A stretch of DNA of 38,595 nt from Sphaerotilus sulfidivorans (GTDB taxonomy: Bacteria > Pseudomonadota > Gammaproteobacteria > Burkholderiales > Burkholderiaceae_C), in contig NZ_JACCPY010000035.1 of NCBI RefSeq assembly GCF_013426975.1, positions 1 to 38,595 on the forward strand, read 5' to 3'. This document shows positions 8,134 to 17,219 of the stretch, in pieces. Position 1 is the first letter of the stretch, and every line of letters begins with the position of its first letter. The position numbers and the translations under genes were made by a program. The notes under the pieces are model-generated. The model worked only from the letters and a program-made list of their open reading frames with translations, made no database searches and was not told where the DNA came from.

Positions 8134-10692
8134 ATGAGCTCCCGCCCTCCCGAATCCGCCCCGCCCGTGGCCCCGACCGCACGCCCGGGCCTGCGCCTGC
8201 TGCGCCGGCTGGCGGCTCGCTGGCGCCGCCTGTCGCCCTCGCGCCAGGACCGGCTCGCCACGCTGGCGCCGCTGCTGTCGGTGATGCTGTTCCTGGCGGC
8301 GATCATCACGGCCTTCTGGTACCTGCGGAACGAGGAGATCGAGCGCGAGCTGGAGTCGGTCAAGCGCGATGCCGAGCTGGTGCAGCAGCAGATCCGCCTG
8401 CGCCTGATCGAGAACCAGGAGCAGCTGGTGCGCATGGCACGCGAGGTGGTGACCCGTGCGGTCGACCGCGACGAGCTGCTGGCCCAGGCCGAGCGCATCG
8501 AGCGCGAGCGGCCGGAGATCGTCAGCCTGACCTGGCTGGGCGTGCAGCGCCAGGTGATCGCGCGCCATGTCTCGCCGGATCTGGTGGCGGCGATGCCGCG
8601 CCTGGGCATGCCCGGCGGCGACCCCGGCGATCCGGTCTCGGCCGATCTGCGCCAGCGCGTCACCCTGGAAACCTTCCGCGACAGCCGCGAGCTGCGGCTG
8701 CCGGTCTACTCGCCGCCCTTCCGCCATGCCAACCGGCTGCTGGTCTTCCAGGTGCAGGTGCCGCTGATCGACCACGGCAACTTCGCCGGCACGCTGGTGG
8801 CCGAATACTCGGTCGAGGCGCTGCTGCGCCACTTCGTGCCGCCGGAGGTCTCGCAGCGCCATGTGATCTCGATGCTGGACGGCGACGATCAGGTCATGGC
8901 CAGCACCGCCGGCGCCGCCGCGCTCGAACGCGGCCGGCACAAGGACACCCTGCTCACCTGGAGCGTGCCGTTCGCGCCGGTCCACCACGGGGTGACGCTG
9001 CGCGGCGAGGGCTTTCGCACCTCGGCCGGCCTGATCGGCAACACGCTGTTCTGGATGGTGCTGGCGCTGTCGGCATTGACACTGTGGATGCTGCTGGGCA
9101 CCTGGCGCCACATGCGCCGGCGACTGCAGATCCAGGGCGCGCTGGTGCAGGAGACCAACTTCCGCCGCGCGATGGAGAACTCGATGCTGACCGGCATGCG
9201 CGCGATGGACCTCGACGGGCGCATCACCTATGTCAACCCGGCCTTCTGCGCGATGACCGGCTTCTCCGAAGCCGACCTGATCGGCCGCATGCCGCCCTAC
9301 CCCCACTGGCCGCCCGAGCGCATGGAGGAGAACCACCGCCTGCTGCAGCAGGAGCTGGCCGGCCGCAGCCCGGCCGGCGGCATCGAGGTCAAGGTGCAGC
9401 GCCGGGACGGCACCCGCTTCGACGCGCGCATGTATGTCTCGCCGCTGATCGACTCGCGTGGCCAGCAGACCGGCTGGATGACCTCGATGACCAACATCAC
9501 CGAGGCCAAGCGCATCCGCGACCAGCTCACCGCCTCGCACGAGCGCTTCACCACCGTGCTGGAAGGACTGGACGCGGCGGTGTCGGTGATGTCGGCGCAG
9601 ACCGGCGAGCTGCTGTTCGCCAACCGCACCTACCGGCTGTGGTTCGGCGGCGAGGCGCGCTGGCATGCACAGCTGGCCGGACGCCCGGCCAGCGGGGGCG
9701 ACGAGCAGGGCGACGCGGTCGACGCGATGGCCGGCGTGCCCACCGCCGAACTCGACGAGGCCGGCGCCGAGGCCCGCGAGGTCCATGTCGAGGCGATGCA
9801 GAAATGGTTTGACGTGCGCGCGCGCTATCTGCAGTGGACCGACGGCCGCCTGGCGCAGATGCTGATCGCCACCGACGTGACCGCGCGCCGGCAGATGGAG
9901 GAGGAGACCGCCCGCCAGATCGAGCGCGCCCAGGAGACCAGCCGGCTGGTGACGATGGGCGAGATGGCGTCCTCGGTCGCGCACGAGCTCAACCAGCCGC
10001 TGGCGGCGATCACCAACTACTGCAACGGCATGCTCTCGCGGCTGCGCGCCGGCAACCTGCGCGAGGAGGATCTGGCGATGGCGCTGGAGAAGACCTCGAA
10101 GCAGGCGCAGCGCGCCGGCCAGATCATCCACCGCATCCGCCAGTTTGTGAAGCGCAGCGAGCCGCAGCGCCAGCCCGCGCGCGCCGCCGAGATCGTCGAG
10201 GACGCGCTGGAGCTGGCCACCATCGAGCTCAAGCGGCGCAACGTCGCGATCCAGAGCTATGTCGCGCAGCGCCTGCCGGTGCTGCAGGTCGACCCGATCC
10301 TGATCGGGCAGGTGCTGCTGAACCTGCTGAAGAACGCCGCCGAGGCGATCGACAACGCGCAGATGCCGCCGAAGCGGCGCACCATCGAACTGCGCGTCGT
10401 GCCGCGCCACACCGCCGAGCTCGGTGGCGTGATCGAGTTCAGCGTCACCGACGCCGGCCCCGGCATCCGCGAGGAAGTCATCGGCCGCCTCTACGAGGCC
10501 TTCTTCTCGACCAAGTCCGACGGCATGGGCATCGGGCTGTCGCTGTGCCGCTCGATCATCGAGTCGCACCAGGGCCGGATGAAAGCCGAGAACCTCTACA
10601 ATGGGGACAGCATCTGCGGATGCCGTTTCTCCTTCATGTTGCCCGTCGCCGCTGCGGGTGACAGCACGTCAAAGACACCTGAGGTCCACTGA
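8134..10692 (+). CDS. Membrane PAS-PAS sensor histidine kinase
   Basis: 852 residues. A first membrane segment (about residues 45-63, LLSVMLFLAAIITAFWYL) and a second (about 298-318, FWMVLALSALTLWMLLG) enclose a ~235-residue extracytoplasmic sensor region that begins with a long charged helix. Cytoplasmic parts are one clear PAS domain (~345-460, with ITYVNPAFCAMTGFSEADLI), a second PAS-like region (~470-590), a HisKA domain with VAHELNQPLAAITNY (phospho-acceptor His617) and a HATPase with LLNLLKNAAEAID, DAGPGI and GMGIGLSLCRS. The H-box is of the FixL/DctB/TodS type. The response regulator gene starts 4 bases after the stop, so they form one operon. No ribosome site precedes the ATG, and a -10-like CATAAT lies only 6 bases away, so the message may be leaderless. 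The ligand is unknown; divergence from aceE suggests carbon or redox control (inference). Confidence 0.92.
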   Translation: MSSRPPESAPPVAPTARPGLRLLRRLAARWRRLSPSRQDRLATLAPLLSVMLFLAAIITAFWYLRNEEIERELESVKRDAELVQQQIRLRLIENQEQLVRMAREVVTRAVDRDELLAQAERIERERPEIVSLTWLGVQRQVIARHVSPDLVAAMPRLGMPGGDPGDPVSADLRQRVTLETFRDSRELRLPVYSPPFRHANRLLVFQVQVPLIDHGNFAGTLVAEYSVEALLRHFVPPEVSQRHVISMLDGDDQVMASTAGAAALERGRHKDTLLTWSVPFAPVHHGVTLRGEGFRTSAGLIGNTLFWMVLALSALTLWMLLGTWRHMRRRLQIQGALVQETNFRRAMENSMLTGMRAMDLDGRITYVNPAFCAMTGFSEADLIGRMPPYPHWPPERMEENHRLLQQELAGRSPAGGIEVKVQRRDGTRFDARMYVSPLIDSRGQQTGWMTSMTNITEAKRIRDQLTASHERFTTVLEGLDAAVSVMSAQTGELLFANRTYRLWFGGEARWHAQLAGRPASGGDEQGDAVDAMAGVPTAELDEAGAEAREVHVEAMQKWFDVRARYLQWTDGRLAQMLIATDVTARRQMEEETARQIERAQETSRLVTMGEMASSVAHELNQPLAAITNYCNGMLSRLRAGNLREEDLAMALEKTSKQAQRAGQIIHRIRQFVKRSEPQRQPARAAEIVEDALELATIELKRRNVAIQSYVAQRLPVLQVDPILIGQVLLNLLKNAAEAIDNAQMPPKRRTIELRVVPRHTAELGGVIEFSVTDAGPGIREEVIGRLYEAFFSTKSDGMGIGLSLCRSIIESHQGRMKAENLYNGDSICGCRFSFMLPVAAAGDSTSKTPEVH

Positions 10693-10696
10693 AGAC

Positions 10697-11326
10697 ATGA
10701 GCCTGATCCCGAAGAAAGGTACGGTGTACGTCGTCGACGACGACGAGGCGGTTCGCGATTCGCTGCAGTGGCTGCTCGAAGGCAAGGACTACCGGGTCAA
10801 GTGCTTCGACTCGGCCGAGGCCTTCCTGTCGCGCTTCGATCCGCGCGAGGTCGCCTGCCTGGTCGCCGACATCCGCATGGACGGCATGAGCGGCCTGGAG
10901 CTGCAGGACCGCCTGCTCGAGCGCAAGAGCCCGCTGCCGATCGTCTTCATCACCGGCCACGGCGATGTGCCGATGGCGGTCACCACGATGAAGAAGGGCG
11001 CCGAGGACTTCATCGAGAAGCCCTTCAAGGAAGACGAGCTGGTCGCGCTGGTCGAGCGCATGCTCGAGCGTGCCCGCGCCGCCTTCTCGACCCACCAGGA
11101 ACAGGCCAGCCGCGAAGCGCTGCTGTCGCGCCTGACCACCCGCGAGGCCCAGGTGCTCGAGCGCATCGTCGCCGGCCGCCTGAACAAGCAGATCGCCGAC
11201 GATCTGGGCATCAGCATCAAGACGGTGGAGGCGCACCGCGCCAATATCATGGAAAAGCTCAACGCCAACACCGTCGCCGATCTGCTGAAGATCGCGCTGG
11301 GCGCCGGTCAAGCCGCCAAGGCCTGA
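10697..11326 (+). CDS. FixJ/NarL-type response regulator with LuxR-like HTH
   Basis: 209 residues. The receiver domain (~8-122) has the acidic cluster VVDDDEAVR, phospho-acceptor Asp58 in [11 protein letters not shown], and the conserved [12 protein letters not shown] and FIEKPF (Thr/Lys switch residues). The C-terminal domain (~140-205) is a LuxR-type helix-turn-helix: [20 protein letters not shown], then [15 protein letters not shown]. It is the cognate partner of the upstream kinase by adjacency (4-base gap) and by the FixL/FixJ pairing of types. It presumably binds DNA as a dimer when phosphorylated; the palindromes in the aceE/kinase gap are an obvious candidate target, unproven. The ATG at 10697 is chosen because the receiver fold starts there and because upstream codons overlap the kinase gene. 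Confidence 0.94.
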   Translation: MSLIPKKGTVYVVDDDEAVRDSLQWLLEGKDYRVKCFDSAEAFLSRFDPREVACLVADIRMDGMSGLELQDRLLERKSPLPIVFITGHGDVPMAVTTMKKGAEDFIEKPFKEDELVALVERMLERARAAFSTHQEQASREALLSRLTTREAQVLERIVAGRLNKQIADDLGISIKTVEAHRANIMEKLNANTVADLLKIALGAGQAAKA

Positions 11327-11346
11327 GCCCGCCCTCCCCGCTCCCG

Positions 11347-11374
11347 AGGCCGCTGAAGCGTCAGCGGCCTTTTT
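11347..11374 (+). terminator. Intrinsic terminator after the response regulator gene
   Basis: AGGCCGCTGA (11347-11356), loop AGCG, TCAGCGGCCT (11361-11370), then further T residues (TTTT, 11371-11374). It is a perfect 10-base stem with a U-tract, starting about 20 bases past the stop. It separates the two-component operon from folD, and with its A-poor 5' side it looks unidirectional. Confidence 0.92.
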
Positions 11375-11426
11375 CATTGTCCTCGTCCCCCAGCTTCCTC
11401 AGCTCTTTTCCCTCCAGGAGATCCCC

Positions 11427-12290
11427 GTGACCGCCCAGCTCATCGACGGCAACGCCCTGTCCAAGCAACTCCGCGCCGAGGTGGCGCAACGCGCCGCAGC
11501 CCTGACCGCACGCGGCCTCAAGCCCGGTCTGGCCGTCGTCCTGGTCGGCGACAACCCGGCCAGCGCGGTCTATGTGCGCAACAAGGTCAAGGCCTGCGAG
11601 GACGTCGGCTTCCACTCGGTGCTGGAGAAGTACGAGGCCACGCTGTCGGAGGCCGAGCTGCTGGCGCGCATCGACGCGCTGAACAACGACCCGGCGATCC
11701 ACGGCATCCTGGTGCAGCTGCCGCTGCCCAAGCACATCGACGACCACAAGGTGATCGAGGCGATCTCGCCGCTGAAGGATGTCGACGGCTTCCACGTCGC
11801 CTCGGCCGGCGCGCTGATGGTCGGCGAGGTCGGCTTCAAGGCCTGCACGCCCTACGGCTGCATGAAGATGCTCGAAAGCATCGGCATGGCCGACCTGCGC
11901 GGCAAGCACGCCGTCGTCATCGGCCGCTCCAACATCGTCGGCAAGCCGATGGCGATGATGCTGCTGGCGGCCAACGCGACCGTCACCATCACCCACAGCG
12001 GCACCGCCGACCTGGCCGCAATGACCCGTCAGGCCGACGTGATCGTCGCCGCAGTGGGCAAGCGCAATGTGCTGACCGCGGACATGGTCAAGCCGGGTGC
12101 GGTCGTCATCGACGTCGGCATGAACCGCAACGACGAGGGCAAGCTCTGCGGCGACGTCGACTTCGACGGCTGCAAGGAGATCGCCGGCTTCATCACCCCG
12201 GTGCCGGGCGGCGTCGGCCCGATGACGATCACGATGCTGCTGGTCAACACGATGGAGGCGGCCGAGCGCGTCGCGGCGGCCGCCGCCTGA
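11427..12290 (+). CDS. folD: Bifunctional methylenetetrahydrofolate dehydrogenase/cyclohydrolase
   Basis: 287 residues, the usual FolD length. It oxidises 5,10-methylene-THF with NADP+ and hydrolyses the product to 10-formyl-THF in one-carbon metabolism. Visible family motifs are [14 protein letters not shown] (substrate-site Tyr and catalytic Lys), [13 protein letters not shown], the dinucleotide site [17 protein letters not shown] and the C-terminal [16 protein letters not shown]. The start is a GTG at 11427 with CAGGAG 7 bases upstream; no ATG in a better position is available. It stands alone after a strong terminator, so a promoter must lie within 11375-11425. Confidence 0.97.
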   Translation: MTAQLIDGNALSKQLRAEVAQRAAALTARGLKPGLAVVLVGDNPASAVYVRNKVKACEDVGFHSVLEKYEATLSEAELLARIDALNNDPAIHGILVQLPLPKHIDDHKVIEAISPLKDVDGFHVASAGALMVGEVGFKACTPYGCMKMLESIGMADLRGKHAVVIGRSNIVGKPMAMMLLAANATVTITHSGTADLAAMTRQADVIVAAVGKRNVLTADMVKPGAVVIDVGMNRNDEGKLCGDVDFDGCKEIAGFITPVPGGVGPMTITMLLVNTMEAAERVAAAAA

Positions 12291-12296
12291 CCCATC

Positions 12297-12317
12297 TGTG
12301 CACTGAAGCCGTGCACA
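12297..12317 (+). terminator. Hairpin downstream of folD (possible terminator)
   Basis: TGTGCAC (12297-12303), a 7-base loop and GTGCACA (12311-12317), starting 7 bases after the folD stop. There is no following T-run, so intrinsic termination would be weak; it may instead stabilise the 3' end. Confidence 0.4.
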
Positions 12318-12405
12318 ACGCACGAATCCTGTTAGGACGCAGCCGCGACACGGGCGGGGGCACACCGGTACTATTTGGCACCGATTCATTCCCTCCCCCG
12401 TCTCG

Positions 12406-13155
12406 ATGAGCAGCCCATCCCCCCGCTATCGGCTCTCCGTCTGTCCTCACGACACGGCGAAGAACATTGCCGCCTGGTTCCTGATCAACACCTATCTGCA
12501 GAAGCGCCTCGGCCTGTCGATGCGCTTCGAGCCGAGCGACAACTTCCATGCCGAGCGCGAGCAGGTGCTGGCCGGCGGCTATCAGCTGGTCTACGCCAAC
12601 CCGTTCAGTGCGCTGCAGTATGTGCAGCAGCGCGGATTCACGCCCGTCGCACGCCCGGTCGGCGTGTTCGATGAAACCCTGCTCGTGACACGCGAAGGCA
12701 TGACGCTGGAGCCCGGGCGGGCGCTGAAGGTGGCCACCGCCACCGACAAGCTGATCGTGCACTTTCTCGGCCTGACGCTGCTCGACGGGCTGGGCATCCG
12801 GATGGGCGACTGCGAGTTCGTCAGCGTCGGCACGCATCAGAAGGCGGCGCAGGCGGTGCTCGACGGCCGCTGCGATGCGGGCTTCGTCTTCAACGAGACC
12901 TGGCAGGGGCTGAGCGGCTCGACGCGCGCCGGACTGGCCGTCGCCGCGCAGACACGCAGCCGGCAGGCCTCGCACTGCTTCTGCGTCGGACCGGAGCTGG
13001 CGGAGCGCGCCGACGAGATCCGCGACCTGCTCTGCGCGATGTGCACCGACCCGGCAGGGCAGCGTGTCCTGGAGGACCTGCGCTTCACCGGCTTCGAGCC
13101 GATGCCGGCCGACGCCGTCGCGACCCTGCAGGCGCTGGTGCAGCAGTCGGCCTGA
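12406..13155 (+). CDS. PhnD-like phosphonate/phosphite-binding fold protein without signal peptide
   Basis: 249 residues. The fold matches the PhnD/PF12974 family of periplasmic binding proteins: an N-terminal strand and helix (YRLSVCPHDTAKNIAAWFLI), the ligand-loop region VYANPFSALQYVQQRGFTPV, the hinge-crossing part ATATDKLIVHFLG, and DGRCDAGFVFNETWQGLS from the second lobe. Secreted members start with a signal peptide or lipobox. Here the binding fold starts within ~8 residues of the ATG, so the product should be cytoplasmic. No ABC permease or ATPase gene is adjacent; folD lies upstream and prlC downstream. A TACTAT (12369-12374) could be a -10 element; no clear ribosome site is seen. The family assignment is firm, the ligand and role are unknown. 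Confidence 0.75.
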   Translation: MSSPSPRYRLSVCPHDTAKNIAAWFLINTYLQKRLGLSMRFEPSDNFHAEREQVLAGGYQLVYANPFSALQYVQQRGFTPVARPVGVFDETLLVTREGMTLEPGRALKVATATDKLIVHFLGLTLLDGLGIRMGDCEFVSVGTHQKAAQAVLDGRCDAGFVFNETWQGLSGSTRAGLAVAAQTRSRQASHCFCVGPELAERADEIRDLLCAMCTDPAGQRVLEDLRFTGFEPMPADAVATLQALVQQSA

Positions 13156-13205
13156 CATCCTGTCACGGCAGGGCACCCTTGCGGATGCCCTGCCCGTCCC
13201 CACCT

Positions 13206-13238
13206 GAAGCCCCGGTCGGTTACGCTGGCCGGGGCTTC
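13206..13238 (+). terminator. Strong GC hairpin between the PhnD-like gene and prlC
   Basis: GAAGCCCCGG (13206-13215) pairs perfectly with CCGGGGCTTC (13229-13238) around a 13-base loop. No U-tract follows on the plus strand. It lies 50 bases past the preceding stop and 55 before the next start, so it most likely ends or protects the upstream message. Confidence 0.55.
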
Positions 13239-13293
13239 GTGCCGTCCGGCGCGTCGCCTGTCCGTCCCCATTCGCCTTCCAGCCCTGCTGCCC

Positions 13294-15333
13294 ATGCCGA
13301 TGACCGACACCGCCGCCAATCCGCTGCTGACCTCCTCCCCGCTGCCGCTGTTCGACGCCATCCGCCCGGAGCATGTGAGCCCGGCGCTCGATGTGCTGCT
13401 GGCCGACGCGAACGCCGCGCTCGAGACCGCGGTCGCCGCCGACACCCCGGCCGACTACGACACGCTGTCGCGCACGCTGACCGTCGCCACCGAGCGCCTG
13501 GGCTGCGCCTGGGGCGCCGTCGGCCACCTCAAGGGCGTGGCCGACACGCCGGAGCTGCGCGCCGCCTTCAACGAGAACCTGCCGCGCATCACCGAGTTCT
13601 ACACCCGCCAGGGCGCCGACGAGCGGCTCTATGCCAAGTACAAGGCCATCGCCGCCAGCCCGGCCGCGGCCACGCTGAGCGCGCCGCGCCAGCAGGCGCT
13701 GTCGCACTGGCTGCGCGACTTCGTGCTGTCCGGCGCCGAGCTGCAGGGCGAGGACAAGGTGCGCTTCGCGCAGATCCAGGAGCGGCTGGCCGAGCTGAGC
13801 CAGGCCTTCTCCGAGCATGTGCTCGACGCCACCGACAGCTTCTCCTACCTGGCCACGACCGACGAGCTGGCTGGCGTGCCCGAGGACGTCCAGGCCGCCA
13901 CCCGCGCCGCGGCCGAGGCCGCCGGCCAGGACGGCCACAGGCTCACGCTGCACATGCCGGTCTACCTGCCGGTGATGCAGTACGCCGAGAACCGGCCCTT
14001 GCGCGAGCGTCTCTACACCGCCTATGTCACCCGCGCCTGCGAGGCCGGGCCGCCCGAGCGCGACAACACCCCGGTGATGGCCGAGATCCTTCGCCTGAAG
14101 CAGGAGGAGGCCGCGCTGCTGGGCTACCCGAGCTACGCCGACGTCTCGCTGGTGGCCAAGATGGCCGAGAGCCCGAAGCAGGTCACCGACTTCCTGCGCG
14201 ACCTCGCCGCCCGCGCCCGCCCCTACGCCGAGAAGGACCTGGCCGAGCTGCGCGAGTTCGCCGCCAAGGAGCTGGGCCTGAGCGCGCTGCAGTCCTGGGA
14301 CGTGTCCTTCGCCAGCGAGAAGCTCAAGGAGGCGCGCTACGCCTTCAGCGACCAGGAGGTGAAGCAGTACTTCACCGAGCCGAAGGTGCTGGCCGGCCTC
14401 TTCCGCATCATCGAGACGCTGTTCGAGGTGGCGATCCGCCCGGACAGCGCGCCGGTCTGGCACGAGTCGGTGCGCTTCTACCGCATCGAGCGCGGCGGCG
14501 AGCTGATCGGCCAGTTCTACCTCGACCCCTACGCGCGCCCGGGCAAGCGCCCCGGCGCCTGGATGGACGATGTGAAGGGCCGCTGGCTGCGCCCGGACAC
14601 CGGCGCGCTGCAGACGCCGGTGGCGCATCTGGTGTGCAACTTCTCGGCGCCGGTGGGCGGTCGACCCGCGCTGCTGACGCATGACGAGGTGCAGACCCTG
14701 TTCCACGAGTTCGGCCACGGCCTGCACCACATGCTGACGCAGGTGTCCGACCTGGGCGTTTCGGGCATCTCCGGCGTCGAGTGGGACGCGGTCGAGCTGC
14801 CGAGCCAGTTCATGGAGAACTTCTGCTGGGAATGGGAGGTGCTCAAGCACATGACCGCCCATGTCGACTCGGGCGAGCCGCTGCCGCGCGCGCTGTTCGA
14901 CAAGATGATCGCCGCGAAGAACTTCCAGAGCGGCCTGATGACGCTGCGGCAGGTGGAGTTCGCGCTGCTCGACATGCGCCTGCACGCCGAGCCGGGCAGC
15001 GACGCACGCATCCAGCAGATCGTCGACGAGGTGCGCGACGAGGTGGCGGCGATGAAGCCGCCGGCCTTCAACCGCTTCCAGCACACCTTCTCGCACATCT
15101 TCGCCGGCGGCTATGCGGCGGGCTACTACAGCTACAAGTGGGCCGAGCTGCTCAGCGCCGACGCCTGGAGCGCCTTCGAGGAGGAAGGCGTGCTCAACCC
15201 CGAGACCGGCCGGCGCTACCGCCGCGAGATCCTGGAGGCGGGCGGCGCGCGCGACGCGATCGACAACTTCAAGGCCTTCCGCGGCCGCGAGCCGAAGATC
15301 GACGCGCTGCTGCGTCATCAGGGCATGGCATGA
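13294..15333 (+). CDS. prlC: Oligopeptidase A (M3 family zinc metallopeptidase)
   Basis: 679 residues, against 680 in E. coli PrlC. It is a cytoplasmic zinc endopeptidase that degrades short peptides, including cleaved signal peptides. The thermolysin-type motif HEFGH is at residues 471-475, followed about 25 residues later by the third-ligand region SGVEWDAVELPSQFMEN. Other family blocks are NFQSGLMTLRQVEFALLD, FSHIFAGGYAAGYYSYKWAE (the Tyr-rich substrate loop) and the C-terminal ILEAGGARDAIDNFKAF. The start at 13294 is MPMTD; the second Met (13300) is equally possible since no clear Shine-Dalgarno is present. The stop overlaps the start of the lipocalin gene (ATGA), suggesting translational coupling. 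Confidence 0.96.
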   Translation: MPMTDTAANPLLTSSPLPLFDAIRPEHVSPALDVLLADANAALETAVAADTPADYDTLSRTLTVATERLGCAWGAVGHLKGVADTPELRAAFNENLPRITEFYTRQGADERLYAKYKAIAASPAAATLSAPRQQALSHWLRDFVLSGAELQGEDKVRFAQIQERLAELSQAFSEHVLDATDSFSYLATTDELAGVPEDVQAATRAAAEAAGQDGHRLTLHMPVYLPVMQYAENRPLRERLYTAYVTRACEAGPPERDNTPVMAEILRLKQEEAALLGYPSYADVSLVAKMAESPKQVTDFLRDLAARARPYAEKDLAELREFAAKELGLSALQSWDVSFASEKLKEARYAFSDQEVKQYFTEPKVLAGLFRIIETLFEVAIRPDSAPVWHESVRFYRIERGGELIGQFYLDPYARPGKRPGAWMDDVKGRWLRPDTGALQTPVAHLVCNFSAPVGGRPALLTHDEVQTLFHEFGHGLHHMLTQVSDLGVSGISGVEWDAVELPSQFMENFCWEWEVLKHMTAHVDSGEPLPRALFDKMIAAKNFQSGLMTLRQVEFALLDMRLHAEPGSDARIQQIVDEVRDEVAAMKPPAFNRFQHTFSHIFAGGYAAGYYSYKWAELLSADAWSAFEEEGVLNPETGRRYRREILEAGGARDAIDNFKAFRGREPKIDALLRHQGMA

Positions 15334-15881
15334 AGGCGGCCCGTCTAACGATGGCGCTGGCGGCGGGCGCGGCGCTGCTGGCGCTGGCCGGCTGCGCCTC
15401 GGGCCCGGGCACGCCGGCCGCACCGCTGCCGACCGTGGCCTCGGTCGACCTGGCGCGCTATGCCGGCGCCTGGTACGAGGTCGTCTCGCTGCCGAACCGC
15501 TTCCAGAAGCAGTGCGTCGCCGACACCCAGGCGCGCTATCGCCCGGTCGGCGACGACATCGAGGTGCGCAACCGCTGCCGCACTGCCGACGGCACGGTCG
15601 AGGACATCACCGGCATCGCCAAGGTGGTGCCGGGCAGCGGCAATGCCAAGCTGCGGGTGAGCTTCTTCCGGCCCTTCTACGGCGACTACTGGATCCTGGC
15701 CTTCGGGCCGGACCAGCGCTGGGTGCTGGTGGGCGAGCCGAAGCGCCAGTTCGGCTGGGTGCTGTCGCGCACGCCGCAGTTGCCGCCCTCCGAGCTCGAC
15801 GCCGCGCTGGCGCGCGCCGAGGCGCTGGGCTACGACCGCCGCGCCTTCAAGACCACGCCGCAGACGCAGCCGCTGGACTGA
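15330..15881 (+). CDS. blc: Outer-membrane lipocalin lipoprotein (Blc-like)
   Basis: 183 residues. The lipoprotein signal peptide ends in the lipobox LALAGC (Cys about residue 23), followed by Ala-Ser, so no inner-membrane retention Asp is seen. The mature part has the lipocalin signature DLARYAGAWYEVVSLPNRFQ, strand motifs (YRPVGDDIEVRNRC), FRPFYGDYWILAF and WVLVGEPKRQFGWVLSRTP. These match the Blc/VlpA family, which binds lysophospholipids or fatty acids at the outer membrane under envelope stress. Its ATG overlaps the prlC stop by 4 bases, so expression is tied to the peptidase. It ends 37 bases before the convergent glycosyltransferase gene. Confidence 0.92.
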   Translation: MKAARLTMALAAGAALLALAGCASGPGTPAAPLPTVASVDLARYAGAWYEVVSLPNRFQKQCVADTQARYRPVGDDIEVRNRCRTADGTVEDITGIAKVVPGSGNAKLRVSFFRPFYGDYWILAFGPDQRWVLVGEPKRQFGWVLSRTPQLPPSELDAALARAEALGYDRRAFKTTPQTQPLD

Positions 15882-15918
15882 GCGAGCACGCGAGCGACCG
15901 GCCTCGCGGCCGACCGGC

Positions 15919-17097
15919 TCAGGCCGCGCGCCGGCCGGTGCGGCCGGCGACCACCTGCTCGCAGACCTTCAGCGTCTCGACCGCCACATCGTCCCAGGTG
16001 CGGCTCATCGCCGCGGCGATGCCGGCGTGGTCCCAGTCGCGGTCAAGTGCGTCGCGCAGCGCCTTCGTCAGCGCGCCGGCATCACGCGGCGGGATCAGGA
16101 TGCCGTTGCGCTCGTGCAGGATCTCGCGGGTGCCGCCGACATCGGTGGCCACCACCGGGCGGCCGCAGGCCACGCCCTCGACGACCACGTTCGGATAGCC
16201 CTCCGACCAGCTCGGCAGCGTCAGCACGTCGGCGGCGTTGATCCATTCGGCGACCTGCTCCGGTGCCTGGCCACCGGGCAGATGCACCCGCTCGGTCAGG
16301 CCGGTCGAGCGCACCAGCTCCATCAGCTCGGTCTTCATCACGCCGTCGCCCACCAGCGCCAGCGTGACCTTCGGATCGTCCTTGGCCAGCGTCTGGAAGG
16401 CGGTGATCAGCTCGCGCATGCCCTTGGCCTCGACGAAGCGGCCGACGTACACGATCATCTTCTCGTCCGGCTTCACGCCCCACTTCGCGCGCAGCGCGGC
16501 CTGGTCGAGCGGCTTGAACACCGCGGTGTTGAAGCCGTTGATGATGGTGTGGACCCGGTCGGCGGGCGCGCCGAACTCGCGGATCGCGTACTGGCGCATC
16601 GCCTCGCTCACCGTCAGCAGCGCGTCGACGCCGTCGATGGTGCGCCGCGTCATCTTCTCGTTGACGCCCGAGCGCACATGGATGTCCGAGCCCAGCGCGC
16701 CCACCACGCAGGGCACGCCCAGCGCACGCGCGGTGCGCAGCGCGGCGAAGCCGTCCGGATAGACCCAGTAGGCCAGCACCAGATCGGGCTTGAAGCGGCG
16801 CACCCGCGGCGTGAGCGACCAGCTGGCGATGTGGCCGTTCCAGCCGCGGCTGATCACCGGCAGCCCCATGTAGTCGAAGGTCTCGACATCGCAGCCGTCG
16901 AGCTGGTAGTCGGGGCCGACCGAGCCGTAGATGAAACTGCGCGGGCGCAGGCCCGGCACCTTCGGGTACTGCATCGTCTGCAGGAAGGTCTTGACGGTGG
17001 CCAGCCGACCGAGCGAGCGGGCGGTCTCGTGGATGTAGCGGCCCCGCGTCTGGTCGTGCGGGACGGGCAGCATGGGCGTGACGAGGGCGATGCGCAT
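15919..17097 (-). CDS. Glycosyltransferase family 4 (GT-B fold)
   Basis: 392 residues. It is a GT-B retaining glycosyltransferase: an N-terminal acceptor lobe starting MRIALVTPMLPVPHDQTRGR, a long middle with GALGSDIHVRSG, and a donor lobe with VGRFVEAKGMRELITAF, SWSEGYPNVVVEGVACGRPV and VATDVGGTREILH. The EX7E motif is present as EGYPNVVVE, as in GT4 enzymes acting on polysaccharide, LPS or glycolipid. The start at 17097 is chosen because the Rossmann strand begins at once there. No other polysaccharide genes flank it; the upstream neighbours are the M16 peptidase pair, 122 bases away on the same strand with no clear terminator, so co-transcription is possible. The substrate is unknown. Confidence 0.9.
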   Translation of the reverse strand: MRIALVTPMLPVPHDQTRGRYIHETARSLGRLATVKTFLQTMQYPKVPGLRPRSFIYGSVGPDYQLDGCDVETFDYMGLPVISRGWNGHIASWSLTPRVRRFKPDLVLAYWVYPDGFAALRTARALGVPCVVGALGSDIHVRSGVNEKMTRRTIDGVDALLTVSEAMRQYAIREFGAPADRVHTIINGFNTAVFKPLDQAALRAKWGVKPDEKMIVYVGRFVEAKGMRELITAFQTLAKDDPKVTLALVGDGVMKTELMELVRSTGLTERVHLPGGQAPEQVAEWINAADVLTLPSWSEGYPNVVVEGVACGRPVVATDVGGTREILHERNGILIPPRDAGALTKALRDALDRDWDHAGIAAAMSRTWDDVAVETLKVCEQVVAGRTGRRAA

Positions 17098-17219
17098 CGG
17101 AGAACAGCGATAAGGTGAAAAAAGAAGGCGACCGGAGCGGCCGCCCGGGATTGTCGGTGCAAACCCGCGCCCGCCGGTGAGCATCCGATGAGGCCAGGCC
17201 CGACCAGGCCGGCACTGTC

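Noticed and set aside
3320-8137. A very long plus-strand open frame opposite the pdh operon
   Set aside because: It is antisense to aceE, aceF and lpdA, which have clear motifs. Its residues are R/H/Q/L/D-rich as expected from the complement of high-GC coding sequence.
12325-12345. GTTAGGA near 12332 as another attC box
   Set aside because: No L boxes or paired arm around it, and it does not fit GTTRRRY (last base is A).
12244-15423. Long minus-strand open frame opposite the PhnD-like gene and prlC
   Set aside because: Same cause: mirror of G/C-ending codons in prlC; no recognisable domain.
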